This document shows positions 1 through 9,815 of a DNA stretch of 64,000 nucleotides, piece by piece; the first letter of the stretch is position 1, and each line of letters starts with the position of its first letter. The notes beneath the pieces are model-generated. The model saw only the letters and a program-made list of their open reading frames with translations. It was not told the DNA's origin and did no database searches. The translations under genes and the position numbers were made by a program. The stretch spans positions 682,001 through 746,000 of the forward strand of contig JANUWI010000009.1 in NCBI GenBank assembly GCA_025504975.1, written 5' to 3'. This DNA is from Plenodomus lindquistii. Lineage: Eukaryota > Ascomycota > Dothideomycetes > Pleosporales > Leptosphaeriaceae.

Positions 1-887
1 GCCGGTATCAGTGACTACCGTAATGATTGCTGTAAGTTGGGTAAAGCTAGGGGGGTTCTTCGCAGAGTCTGACTAATGCCTGGCTTTTGTAAACATAAAC
101 TACCGCGGACAACCGTGCTGTGCAAGTCAAGGATTGCTAGCATACAGCCCAATCCTTACCAGCTATACCCAGCTTACAGCAATCTTTTCGGTAGCTGCGG
201 ATGTGTCGTATGAATCGGGGGAGCAGACAAGCTGGAAAAACGATGTCAACGAGGCCTTTGTCGACTTTCTGGCTGGCTGGTGCTTGACTGGCGGCAGAGT
301 TCTTCGTGCCTTGGATATGGTTGGATGCGAATTTGGCGGGTTGTGAATGGTTTGCAGCGGTGCGAGTTTGTGCGAATTCATCTCCTGTGGAAATGTCGTC
401 AATACTAGTGAACGTATAGCCTAGAGTGTTCATATGGCTCGGCACAGGACGCTGGAATATCCCGTCTAGAGTACAGAGATTGAGGCATGCTGGTCAACGG
501 TGTCAACCCAGTAGTCAGGTGACCCTTACCTACCATAGGTAGGAACCCGGCGCGGTTGTACCACCTCTGACTCAGCCCATCAACTCACCAGACAAACAGT
601 AGCGTATGTTTGCTAAATAGTCGCGACACCTGCAACCTCCTTTTGAGCTTTTGTATTCCTTGTCTTTCGTGATTGCATTGAATTTCACAACCTTCTCCTG
701 AGTTCAAAGTGCCTGAGAGTCACTCCAGACCAGCGTGACAGAATTCGGCGGTCAGAACCGCGTGTTACACATCCAGTACCATAATAACGGCCTCCTATAC
801 ACAGTAAGTACCTGCGGCGCGCATTCGTCGCGCTTATCTTGACGTCCTTGCAGTAGCCTCTCGGGAAAGATCGCGTACACCACCAGG
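1..887. other. Intergenic region upstream of the RNase H gene
   Basis: All six frames are broken by stops and nothing resembles a known protein. The stretch contains a small inverted repeat at 529-543 (CCTACC, three-base loop, GGTAGG), a motif type common between genes in filamentous fungi, and a candidate 5' UTR intron at 804-853 that is described separately. I see no RNA gene here. Confidence 0.5.
804..853 (+). other. Candidate 5' UTR intron of the RNase H gene
   Basis: A consensus donor GTAAGT starts at 804 and an acceptor TTGCAG ends at 853, giving a 50-bp intron of the size seen in neighbouring genes. The start codon at 888 lies 34 bases downstream. The frame stays open back to the acceptor, but in the upstream exon that frame meets a stop with no ATG after it. 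The intron is therefore more likely in the leader than in the coding part. This is inferred from splice signals only. Confidence 0.4.
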
Positions 888-1376
888 ATGCCATATATCA
901 TGGTCTTTCAGGTCGATGGTGGTTGCAGGAGGAATGGATATCAGGGTGCTATTGGTGCTGCGGCATGTGTGCTCCTGCGACGCAACAGGCAACCTTACTT
1001 GACCTGGACCAAAGAACTACCGAGCGACCCAACGCCCACCAACCAACGTGCGGAACTAAACGCCATTGTTTTGGCGCTGGAAGTCGCATTGATGAGGGAC
1101 AAGGAATTGGACATTCACGCAACGCTGGATGTTAGGATTGAAACGGATTCCAAGTACGCCGTGGGGTGTATGACGACCTGGATGCCAAAGTGGGAGTCGA
1201 ATGGATTTGTTAATGCAGCGGGGTATGAAGTGGCCAACCGGGACCTTTTGGAACAAGCAGTGAGCCTAGAACAGGAGATCTATGCCCAGAATGGCGAAGT
1301 CACGTATTCGTGGATATCTCGTTCAGAGAATACGGAGGCTGATAGGCACTGCAATGAGGTTATGGACAAGATGTGA
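888..1376 (+). CDS. Ribonuclease H (RNase HI-type), 162 aa
   Basis: This is a compact RNase H fold protein, expected to cut the RNA strand of RNA-DNA hybrids. The acidic catalytic set is present in order: Asp in VDGGCRRNG (near residue 10), Glu in NQRAEL (near 54), Asp in ETDSKYAV (near 86) and a final Asp in the NTEADRHCN motif (near 151). The first strand begins almost at the ATG, so there is no N-terminal hybrid-binding domain as in yeast Rnh1; the protein is essentially a bare catalytic domain. The ATG at 888 fits because the fold starts directly after it. It has no coding neighbour within 1 kb on either side. The family match is clear. Whether the enzyme works in the nucleus, mitochondrion or cytosol cannot be told: I see no clear targeting peptide. 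Confidence 0.9.
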   Translation: MPYIMVFQVDGGCRRNGYQGAIGAAACVLLRRNRQPYLTWTKELPSDPTPTNQRAELNAIVLALEVALMRDKELDIHATLDVRIETDSKYAVGCMTTWMPKWESNGFVNAAGYEVANRDLLEQAVSLEQEIYAQNGEVTYSWISRSENTEADRHCNEVMDKM

Positions 1377-2644
1377 ACGAGGGCACATGTACAACCAGAT
1401 GTCAGGAATGAAGTAGTCTTTCTCAATACATACCCTTCACTCTACTTGGCACCTTGGGTACGTCCACGGGTAGGTAATCACTGGCGCATCCCGCTAACCC
1501 TGAAAAGGTTAGCGCTGGGTACCTCAACGTGGAAGACCAGCTCAACGTCCAATCTCTGGGGTCGGCGCGTGCCGCGAGTACAGTGTCTAGACTTTACGCA
1601 CATTGGATCGCAGCCTTGTAGCGCCTGGATATTGTAACGCCGCAGCATTTATTCGTAGATTAGGCTGAGATACAAATGCGTCACCTGAACTGACATACCC
1701 GTAAAACTTCCCTCTATATGTTAGATAGCAGGTACGAATCTAAATGATTTTCGGTATTCGGGCTAACAGACTAGAAAGGATGCGATCCGCTGTGCCTACA
1801 CCCTGTCCTCTGACGAGCTTCAAGAGTCAACTGACGTTGTGTAATCTTTGTGGGCAGCCGAGCCCCGCTAACGTACCAGCTTATCACCGAGAGCCGCACT
1901 TTCCGTCATCCTTCCAGTGAGGAGAAGCATCTCAGACAAGAAGCCTACCAGACTGATCTACTCACTCTATCCTAGTGAGCCAATACATGAGTGTACTAAG
2001 ATTTCGTCAGTATACGAGCAGGTCGCTCATGTGCACATCTACCACGCCCGTGTACCACGATTTGTCATCGCCAAAAGCAGCAACTCCAATACTCTCGATA
2101 TTGTCGCACGATAGAATACATCATGGTTGCTACCCCAATTCAGCCACACCCCCGGAAAAGTACCATCGATTCGTATTCGTAGCAACCCTAACGCGACATC
2201 GTCTATGGGGTTGACAGCGCCCGTGTGGCACAGCTACGTGAATAGTTCTCAAGGCTCAGGCGTCCCGCAGGCTATAATGCACGATGCTGATCTATAGTTG
2301 CCTTGCTAGAGCTATTACCGACCCTTTTAGTACTCTGGATACGAGGAAAATGCCCGATTGGAACGCTTTACTATTGGCATGGCGAGATAATCGGTTACCG
2401 GAACGTCATTGCTCGTTGATGTCGTACACCTGACCGTTGTTTGTGTGCAACCTGAGCAAGAAACGGCGATGAGACTGACTGAACATTAGCACATGTAAGG
2501 ACCGTTCTGCAGCTATAAAGATGCGTACATCCAAGCCAGGACACGATATAGTTTCATACGAACATTGTTTCAGCGAAACCAACAAATCGGTACCCTTCCA
2601 GCCAATTTCCTGCCCGGACACTTGAATTGCTCCATCTTATCAAT
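1377..2644. other. Intergenic region
   Basis: There are only short broken frames and no recognisable protein, RNA gene or repeat. The distal part carries a TATA-like box (2514-2519) for the secreted-protein gene that starts at 2645. Confidence 0.5.
2514..2519 (+). promoter_or_regulatory. TATA-like box before the secreted-protein gene
   Basis: TATAAA lies about 125 bp upstream of the ATG at 2645, a plausible core-promoter distance in filamentous fungi. It was identified by sequence match only. Confidence 0.4.
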
Positions 2645-3274
2645 ATGAAGGCAGCCTCTTTTGCTTTTGCTTTAGCTGCGGCTACACTCGCACTCGCCCA
2701 ATCCGACCCTCCGTTCTACAACATAACGTCTGAACCGTTTCATCTGGTCGCCACCTCTGAAAACGGCACCATAAATACCGCCCTAGGAGCCTGCCACGTC
2801 GGAGCGGCTCTCGAGTCACTCTGCCTCAGCGCTAGCAACTCCACTTCAACACCCATTAACAACTCAGCGGTGTTCAACTTCAATTCCTCGGTCTACTCTC
2901 AGCCTGCTGAGCCCGATGAAACAGTTCCAGGCATTCTCACTTGGCTTCTGAGAGGCTTCAACTTCAACGCCTCTTCTTCGGTGCACTTCACCTACGATCC
3001 GACGACCGACACTGTGCTACCCATCATCGAGCCGGGGTCTTCTAATCCTCAGCTGTTGGTGTTCGACAGGCAAGACAGGCTTGCTATCCAGGGCTACATC
3101 GATTATACCGTTCAACCACCTGTTCCTGGAAAATACAGATCGTTCTACCGCTGGTATGCGTGTCAGACGTACTTTTCCTCGTATCTTTACATCAACTTGG
3201 CGTGGAAGCTGGGGCCGGGCGAACCAGAGAATCCAAGCTGTGTCGCCGTCAATGTCACAAGAAAATTCCTCTAA
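2645..3274 (+). CDS. Secreted glycoprotein of unknown function (DUF7907-like)
   Basis: The protein has 209 aa and no intron. The first ATG in the open frame (2645) gives a textbook signal peptide: a Lys, then an Ala/Leu/Phe-rich core ending near residue 19 in LALAQ. The mature part carries many N-glycosylation sequons (NIT, NGT, NST, NSS, NAS, NVT). It has a conserved-looking ACHVGAALESLCL segment and, near the C-terminus, a YRWYAC...NPSCVAVNV pattern. From memory this resembles the fungal secreted family named DUF7907; I could not check it. The four cysteines visible could form two disulfides. It is probably exported to the cell surface or medium. No enzymatic motif was seen. Confidence 0.75.
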   Translation: MKAASFAFALAAATLALAQSDPPFYNITSEPFHLVATSENGTINTALGACHVGAALESLCLSASNSTSTPINNSAVFNFNSSVYSQPAEPDETVPGILTWLLRGFNFNASSSVHFTYDPTTDTVLPIIEPGSSNPQLLVFDRQDRLAIQGYIDYTVQPPVPGKYRSFYRWYACQTYFSSYLYINLAWKLGPGEPENPSCVAVNVTRKFL

Positions 3275-5033
3275 TCGATCAAAGGTCGAGTCTGAAATGA
3301 TGGGGAAGTTTTTGTTTTGCTCCAGGGGTCAGACTGGCAGAGGTTGGTGCTCGGCAATGAAGCGCCTCATGATTCGCCGTGTACAGCACAGCTAATTGTC
3401 AACGAATCGGTAACTGTACTCCCGTACGTCTCACTTGATCGATTTTTCCTGAATGATCATGACTGTGGTCGGGTGACGAGCATGTGATCATCAGCTCCAC
3501 TTTGAGCAACATCAGAATTGACTGCCGCCGTTCTACGAAAGGTCAACTTGCTTACCTGTCCAGCGTGTGTTTGACGACGCTACACCTAGCAGTTTTCATG
3601 TCCACTTCAAGCTCTATCATTCAGCCGGACATCCGTTACAACACTACATCTCCAACTTTCAAGCTCTTCCTCTTTTCGAACAGAACACGCTCACACTGCG
3701 AGACTCACACAACTTGTAGCAATGGCGCGACAACAACCTCGCTCTGTCTTTCGTATCGCGTGATCCCATTGAGCCAAGATATCTCAATCAATAGCGTACC
3801 AAAACCAAGTCGCTTTCCATTATACTACGTTGCGACAATCTGACAGTGCTCTACATTACAGGAGAGGGGAACACTAGGCGCTGTAATGTTTTTTGATGCG
3901 TTACAGAGACTACCTAATGTACCAGGTATCCGCATTCATGAACATCTTTACCGCTGTCACGACTAACGTCGCTCTTCCGGTCATCGACGTAGCGTTCCAG
4001 AAGAAAACTCATAGCATTCGAACAGGCTAACAGTATGAATGTGCAAATTTTCGAGAATTGGTCCGTTGATTCTCCACCTACCGAGAGATTGAAAGGATAT
4101 TATAGGTAGTGGGTTTGCAAGACGTGGTTCGGTATTTAATATTCGCAAGAAAAGTATGTACAAAGTGAACAACAATCATGGATGTTCAGTAAGCTAATGA
4201 TAGCAGATCCTTGGACTTGTCTCAAGATTGAAGTGAAGAGAAAGATTTTCTGCCATGATGAAGGCCCTCACACCCAAGGACTGAAGCAGGGATGAGTTCG
4301 ACGCTCATGTGACAAGTACGCAGAAAGGCTAGATGATTGTCAATTAGCCTTGGAAACACCCAAGACATGGAAATTCGCGGTTGCGATGAGGCTTTGAGCG
4401 ATGCGAAAGTGTTGAATATCTCCTGAATGACAGTGTTGCAAACTTTCCTGCCTCTGGGAGGCTCGAGATGACGCACCGATCTGCACTAGCGAACCGTAGT
4501 GGCTTAGCGCTCCCGTTCTGTTCAACCGATCCACTGCTCTCGAGTCTCGATCCATTAGATCTTTGACACTAGACACCTTCCGGTGTACTGGCTTCGCGGG
4601 GGGCTTTTTACTATGGCTTCATCATGCAAAATAAGCGTTACGGTCTCATGAGTGTTGCGCATCTTGCGCTTGATAGCTTCTAGCAGAGCCATCACAGTGG
4701 TCCAGAGCGTGACTTTAGGATGAGGAGTACAGTCGTTATGGCATTCCTACCCTGATTTCGAATGGCATGTGGAATTAATCCATTTGTGAATCGGCCCTTC
4801 CAAACGCGGCCGCGCAGATCCGGGGGTTGAGTGCGTTGCTTGGGATGCCGTCATCGTGGCTTCTCTAAGGTGGTTTACTAGAACGACAAAATGGCACTTC
4901 AGTCCATTGCAAGATTTGGGCTACGCTTTGATTCTCCAACTCACAAGTTTATCCCCCGATCAAACCCTTCCTTCAGTGTCCGGCCCAGGGACCCGGTCTT
5001 CGTCATTCGTTGTACACATATAAATTCGTCCCA
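3275..5033. other. Intergenic region
   Basis: This is a 1.76-kb spacer with short chance frames only. No TE-like protein fragment, tRNA or tandem repeat was recognised. A TATAAA at 5018-5023 is only about 11 bp before the next start codon, so it is unlikely to be that gene's functional TATA box. Confidence 0.45.
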
Positions 5034-6383
5034 ATGATTTCGCCTATCCCTCTTCTCATACCCCTAACGTTTATTGCACATGGCGTAACGGCGCAAATAT
5101 CCACCTCCATCTCAATACCACCCGTTCCTAGCGACCTAGTAACCTCAATTGTCGGGACGCCAAACAACTCTTCTGGCATCGTGCTCACCACCAGCACATC
5201 TGGAGCTCAAAATGCCACTGCCACTGCTTCGACGACGACGGAAGATCTTACTGCCATAGTAGGCGGCGCAACCTCGTCCACAAATGCTACAGTATCGGCC
5301 ACGACCTCCGCGCGCCCACAGGCATCAAACACAACACCTTGTAATGGCTACACCGAGTTATGCACACGGCAATTCTCCAACGTCTCGATGGTGGTGGCGC
5401 ACAACAGCCCTTTCGTAAGGCCGAACAATGCCGCCAGCAACCAAATCTATCCTGTCTTGACGCAGCTTGAGAATGGCATCCGAGGCTGTGAGTCAGTATG
5501 AGCCAGCATGAGACTGGGAACTAACGCGTCAACAGTGCAATTCTCGACCCAAAGGCCAGATTCGACAGCCGCAATTCGTCTATGCCATACCTCTTGCGAT
5601 CTGCTCGATGCCGGTACCCTAGAGTCATACTTGACGACAGTCAAAGGTTGGCTCGATGATAATCCTTACGAGGTCATCGTTATCATCATGGGTAATAACA
5701 ACGGCCAAGCCGAACGCATACCAGCGACCGACTACGTCGCTCCTTTCCAAGATTCTGGAATCATGCCATACCTATGGACACCACCCTCGAGCACGCTCGG
5801 CCTGAGCGAGTGGCCCACGCTGCAAGAAATGATTATTAGAAATAAGCGCGTGGTAGTGATGCTTGACTATGGCGCCGACCAGGCCGCCGTCCCGTGGCTG
5901 CTCAGTGAGTTCGACTACCAGTGGGAAACGCCCTTCTCGCCAACCGATCCAGCATTCCCATGTACCCAACAGCGCCCGCCGAACCAAGCCGAAGAGATAT
6001 CCCGTGAGCGCATGTATATGATGAATCACAACCTCAACATCGAGATTACTCTCGGAGGTGCGAGCGGCGTCCTCGTGCCTGCGTACGGACTCCTTGACCA
6101 GGTCAATGCAGAATCCGGCAATGGCAGTGTAGGTTTGGCCGTGCAGAACTGTGAAGCAATGTGGGGAAGACCGCCGAACTGGATTCTGGTCGACTACTAC
6201 AACTTTGGCAATTTTAACGGAAGTGTGTTCAAAGTGGCTGCCGAAGCCAACGGGGTTACTTTCAACGAGCAGTCCTGCTGTGGATCTGGGGCTTCCCTTG
6301 ACAGTGGAGCAGTTGCTGTGAAGTCGCAGAATTTCCTGTTCGTGTCGTTGTTCGTCGGTGCATACTTCATGTCGCAATGGTAG
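5034..6383 (+). CDS. GPI-anchored PI-PLC X-domain-like phosphodiesterase
   Basis: There are two exons, 5034-5487 and 5536-6383, with a 48-bp intron (donor GTGAGT, branch CTAAC, acceptor AACAG); joining them restores GIRGLQF. The product is 433 aa: signal peptide (MISPIPLL... to about residue 23), a Ser/Thr-rich N-glycosylated linker, then a PLC-like TIM-barrel domain from about residue 105. The two catalytic-type histidines of the family are visible at H123 (AHNSPF) and H169 (LCHTSC). The LLDAGTLE.YL and NPYEVIVIIMGNNNG segments are typical of fungal members. The end (CCGSGASLDSG followed by a hydrophobic tail to MSQW) is a classic GPI-attachment signal. It probably acts at the plasma membrane or cell wall on phosphoinositide or GPI-type lipids, but the true substrate of these fungal proteins is not established. 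The ATG at 5034 was chosen because it directly precedes the signal peptide. Confidence 0.88.
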
Positions 6384-6785
6384 TTTTTGTTCGCGATTGT
6401 ACGTTTGTAGCCTAGATTCGTGTTTCCATAGCCAGCATAATGTCTTGTTTGTTTGTCTGTTTGATGGGTGTTTTCGAAAAAACACCGACCGTCTAGATGA
6501 TGTAAACAAAGGATACTTGTTGAGACTGAGACAGCCTTGATCGATGGCGGGGCAGCACGCCTGTCTGTTTGCGGCTAGTGGCCAGCATGGTGGGGGTGCG
6601 CCAACCAGGTGACATCACGCATCTCAATAGAAAGGCGGCGAATAGAACTTCTGTGAAGATTGCGGGACATCGGGTTGCAGGCACCACTGCACCTCCATGA
6701 TGATACGTAGCAAGTGGGCCGCGAACAAGGACAATTTGCGCATAACAAACGGCAAGGCAGGTTCTGGTAGGCTGCAGAGCTTGAC

Positions 6786-6866
6786 CGAAGGCGCTGGAAG
6801 ACCCTGTCTTGGCATATTTCCATAGAACCTTCCATCACTTTCGGGCATCACCAGCCGATTTAAAAA
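6786..6866 (+). promoter_or_regulatory. HSP70 promoter: heat-shock-element-like sites and TATA-like box
   Basis: The 6384-7014 spacer contains the HSP70 promoter. At 6786-6800 two nGAAn pentamers are separated by exactly five bases (gap-type HSE layout). At 6824-6833 the sequence AGAACCTTCC is a head-to-head nGAAnnTTCn pair. A TTTAAAAA box lies at 6859-6866, about 150 bp before the ATG. These match the Hsf1 binding logic known for fungal HSP70 genes, but the match is short and untested. The leader (6900-7014) is CA/CT-rich and ends in a good start context (CACCATGG). No gene was seen in 6384-6785. Confidence 0.45.
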
Positions 6867-7014
6867 CTTCACGCCGCCCGTTTTACTCGACTTTCTTCAC
6901 TACACAAACTCACCCACACAAAGACTCACCACACTAAGTCATTGACTTGTGAGCAACTTTTCCACGAATTTCCTACTTCTTTGATACCCCACTACACACA
7001 TACACGTCCTCACC

Positions 7015-7587
7015 ATGGCACCCGCGATTGGTATTGATTTGGGCACGACCTACTCGTGTGTCGGTATCTTCAGAGATGACCGTATCGAGATCATTGCCAA
7101 TGACCAGGGTAACCGCACAACCCCGTCGTTCGTGGCCTTCACCGACACGGAGCGTCTCATCGGTGACTCTGCGAAGAACCAGGTCGCCATGAACCCCGTC
7201 AACACAGTCTTCGACGCCAAGCGCCTCATTGGCCGCAAGTTCGCAGATCCTGAGGTCCAGGCCGACATGAAGCATTTCCCCTTCAAGATTGTTGACAAGG
7301 GCGGCAAGCCAGTCATCCAGGTCGAGTTCAAGGGCGAGGAGAAGACATTCACCCCCGAGGAGATCTCATCCATGGTCTTGGTCAAGATGAGGGAGACTGC
7401 TGAGTCATACCTTGGTGGCACCGTCAACAACGCTGTCGTCACAGTCCCTGCCTACTTCAACGACTCGCAACGTCAGGCTACCAAGGATGCTGGTCTCATC
7501 GCCGGTCTCAACGTCCTCCGTATCATCAACGAGCCCACCGCTGCTGCCATCGCCTACGGTCTTGACAAGAAGACCGAGGGTGAGCGC

Positions 7588-7619
<32 letters not shown>

Positions 7620-7632
7620 CTTTGATGTCTCC

Positions 7633-7664
<32 letters not shown>

Positions 7665-9783
7665 CAAGTCCACTGCCGGAGACACTCACTTGGGTGGTGA
7701 GGACTTTGACAACCGTCTCGTCAACCACTTCACCCAAGAATTCAAGAGAAAACATAAGCGAGGAAAGTAGCCCCCCCTGTCCCCATTTTACTGACTACGA
7801 TGCATTTTTGAGCAATGTGAACTTTTCAGCACCTTGTAGCCACGATAGATAGTGCATCAAGATGCTGGAAGTGTACACCGCTCTTCCCCTGCCCAAATTT
7901 CCCCTACCCCGCACCTGCCCCACTTCCCTCACCTTCGCACCCACACATGGACATCCTGGATTCCCACGGCCAACAACACCAACATTCTCTCTCACCTCTG
8001 AGATGGAGCTTCTGGAAACCACTTTCCGCCCCCCTGCTATCGGACGCTGTCCATAGCTCGCACCCAGTCACCATGGTGCGCGGCGCATCCTCCGCCATGC
8101 ACAACGTGAGCTGCGTTCGCACCTACTGTGCGAGGCTCTGCATCGTGTGGCTCGTTCTGCACCTTCACTCACGTCTTGCCTGGTGCCTTCCTTCGAGGTC
8201 CTCGATTTGCTCGGCCTGCCTTCACCTGCCTCACCGCCTTCCGCCTTTACCTTGGCATGCCAACTCCTTCCGACAGATGGGTTACTACCTACCCTTCGAG
8301 GGGTTACTACCTGCCTTCAACACCCACTACCTACCCTTCGAAGCCTACTACCTTCTCAATCGACAGCGGCGATTTCCTCGAGCAGCAGGCACTACGATGA
8401 GGATGCATACAAAAACTGGTTTCCGGTCCGATGGCTTCATTCCTCTTCATCCTGCATCTCAGTATGCCATCCACCGCAACGAACACCGCCATCGTCGTCA
8501 CACTCCTTTGGCTTTGCCTGTCCACTCCCAAGTCCCCCAACCTCATCTTCCGCCATGTCATCCCGTCCAAGGACCGCTTGGTGGCCCTGTTTTCTCTTGC
8601 TGGTATCACTTTCGCTCCAGGTGTCCTCGACTCTCTCTCTTCTGCAACTGCACCTCCACTCAGCTTCTTCACTGGCCTTTCCTCATACATTCCACGCAAC
8701 AAATGGGGCGTCTACGTCATGGTCCTTCGCAAAAGGGGTTTCCTGCCTAGACTCTACATTGGTAGTAGAACTGCCAAGAAGGGAGTCCGCGCGCGCATCA
8801 GTGAACACTACCGTGGCATCCTCACTCCCAAGTACGTCGCTGCTGCACTGGAGCAAGGCTTCAAGATCACCCACATTGCCATGCTCGCTGAGTGTCCCAT
8901 CCCTTCGGCAGCGAACATTCCCAGGCTTCGTGTTGTCATTGTTCTACTCGAGGCCCTCCTTGCCTGCATGTACTGGACAATGTACTCCCTTGAGAAGCAT
9001 TATGGCTTCGGCAATCTCTGCAAGTGGGACAAGGACACTCTCCAATGGGGCGGACTGTGCTCCCACAACCCCCTCTTCGAACCTGTTCATGGCGACTTCC
9101 ATCTCACCGATGAAGAGCGAGAGGCCTTCGCTGCTCAGGTTGCCGAGAAGAACAAGCAGTACCAGATTGACTATCAGAAGGAGCTTCGAGCCAACCCCAC
9201 CCCCGTCTTCAAGGAGAGGATGCGTGTTCACAATCAACAACAAGCCGCTGGTACCAAGCTCCGCCAGGAGAAGGCCAAAGAGGAGCAGACGTACTACTGC
9301 GAGCCCTGCAAGCAAGCCTGTCGCGACCACTCCGAGCTACTCCGTCATCAACACACACCTCGTCACAAGGAAACTGTCGAGCGAGGCGGCAAGAACATTC
9401 CCTGGCGCTGCGAGTATTGCAACAAGGACTTCAAGTACAAGTCGGACCTGGCGACTCATGAGAAGGGCCCTCGTCATTTGGACACTGTCCGAAAGCTCTC
9501 CAACTAGAAACTGGTTTCTGCTCCACTCTACCGGCTTATCGAATCCATGGATGTCCTTCGGTGCGATGGCCTTCCCATCGTCCACTTCACTCACTCACCT
9601 CGCCTCCATCGTGTGACTCGTTCAGAACGAGGACTTCATTTGTCATGTTCATGTACTAACTTTCATCTAGATCTCACCTCCAACGCTCGTGCTCTCCGCC
9701 GTCTCCGAACCGCTTGCGAGCGGGCCAAGCGCACCCTGTCCTCCTCCGCCCAGACCTCCATCGAGATCGACTCCCTGTTCGAG

Positions 9784-9815
<32 letters not shown>

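Larger units (their letters stand above)
7763..9670 (+). other. Large HSP70 intron (apparent GA-AG) carrying a nuclease-like ORF
   Basis: This intron is 1908 bp, against 45-117 bp for every other intron I could define in the window. The 3' end is canonical (TACTAAC, then CTAG ten bases later). The 5' end GAAAGTAG differs by one base (A for T at position 2) from the consensus GTAAGT, exactly where the HSP70 frame requires a donor. The junction has a two-base AG ambiguity: AG at 7761-7762 and AG at 9669-9670. Removing the intron gives an uninterrupted KR-DLTSNAR. The first 660 bp (7771-8430) are CT-rich with a 21-bp tandem repeat; 8431-9507 is the ORF; 9508-9653 is a short tail before the branch site. 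Whether it is spliced as GA-AG cannot be seen from DNA. Confidence 0.6.

Noticed and set aside
5018..5023. TATAAA just before the PLC-like start codon
   Set aside because: Only about 11 bp upstream of the ATG, too close to serve as that gene's TATA box unless a later start is used, which would remove the signal peptide.
5772..6509. 245-codon minus-strand ORF opposite the PLC-like gene
   Set aside because: Antisense shadow with no domain; the sense frame has catalytic histidines, a signal peptide and a GPI tail.
8147..9616. 489-codon plus-strand ORF in another frame over the nuclease ORF
   Set aside because: Ser/Pro/Leu-rich shadow of a C-rich coding frame; the other frame has recognisable motifs and zinc fingers.
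7763..9670. Group I intron or spliceosomal twin intron as an explanation of the HSP70 insertion
   Set aside because: The 5' exon does not end in U and there is a perfect spliceosomal branch and acceptor; no nested GT-AG intron restores a GT donor at the required position.
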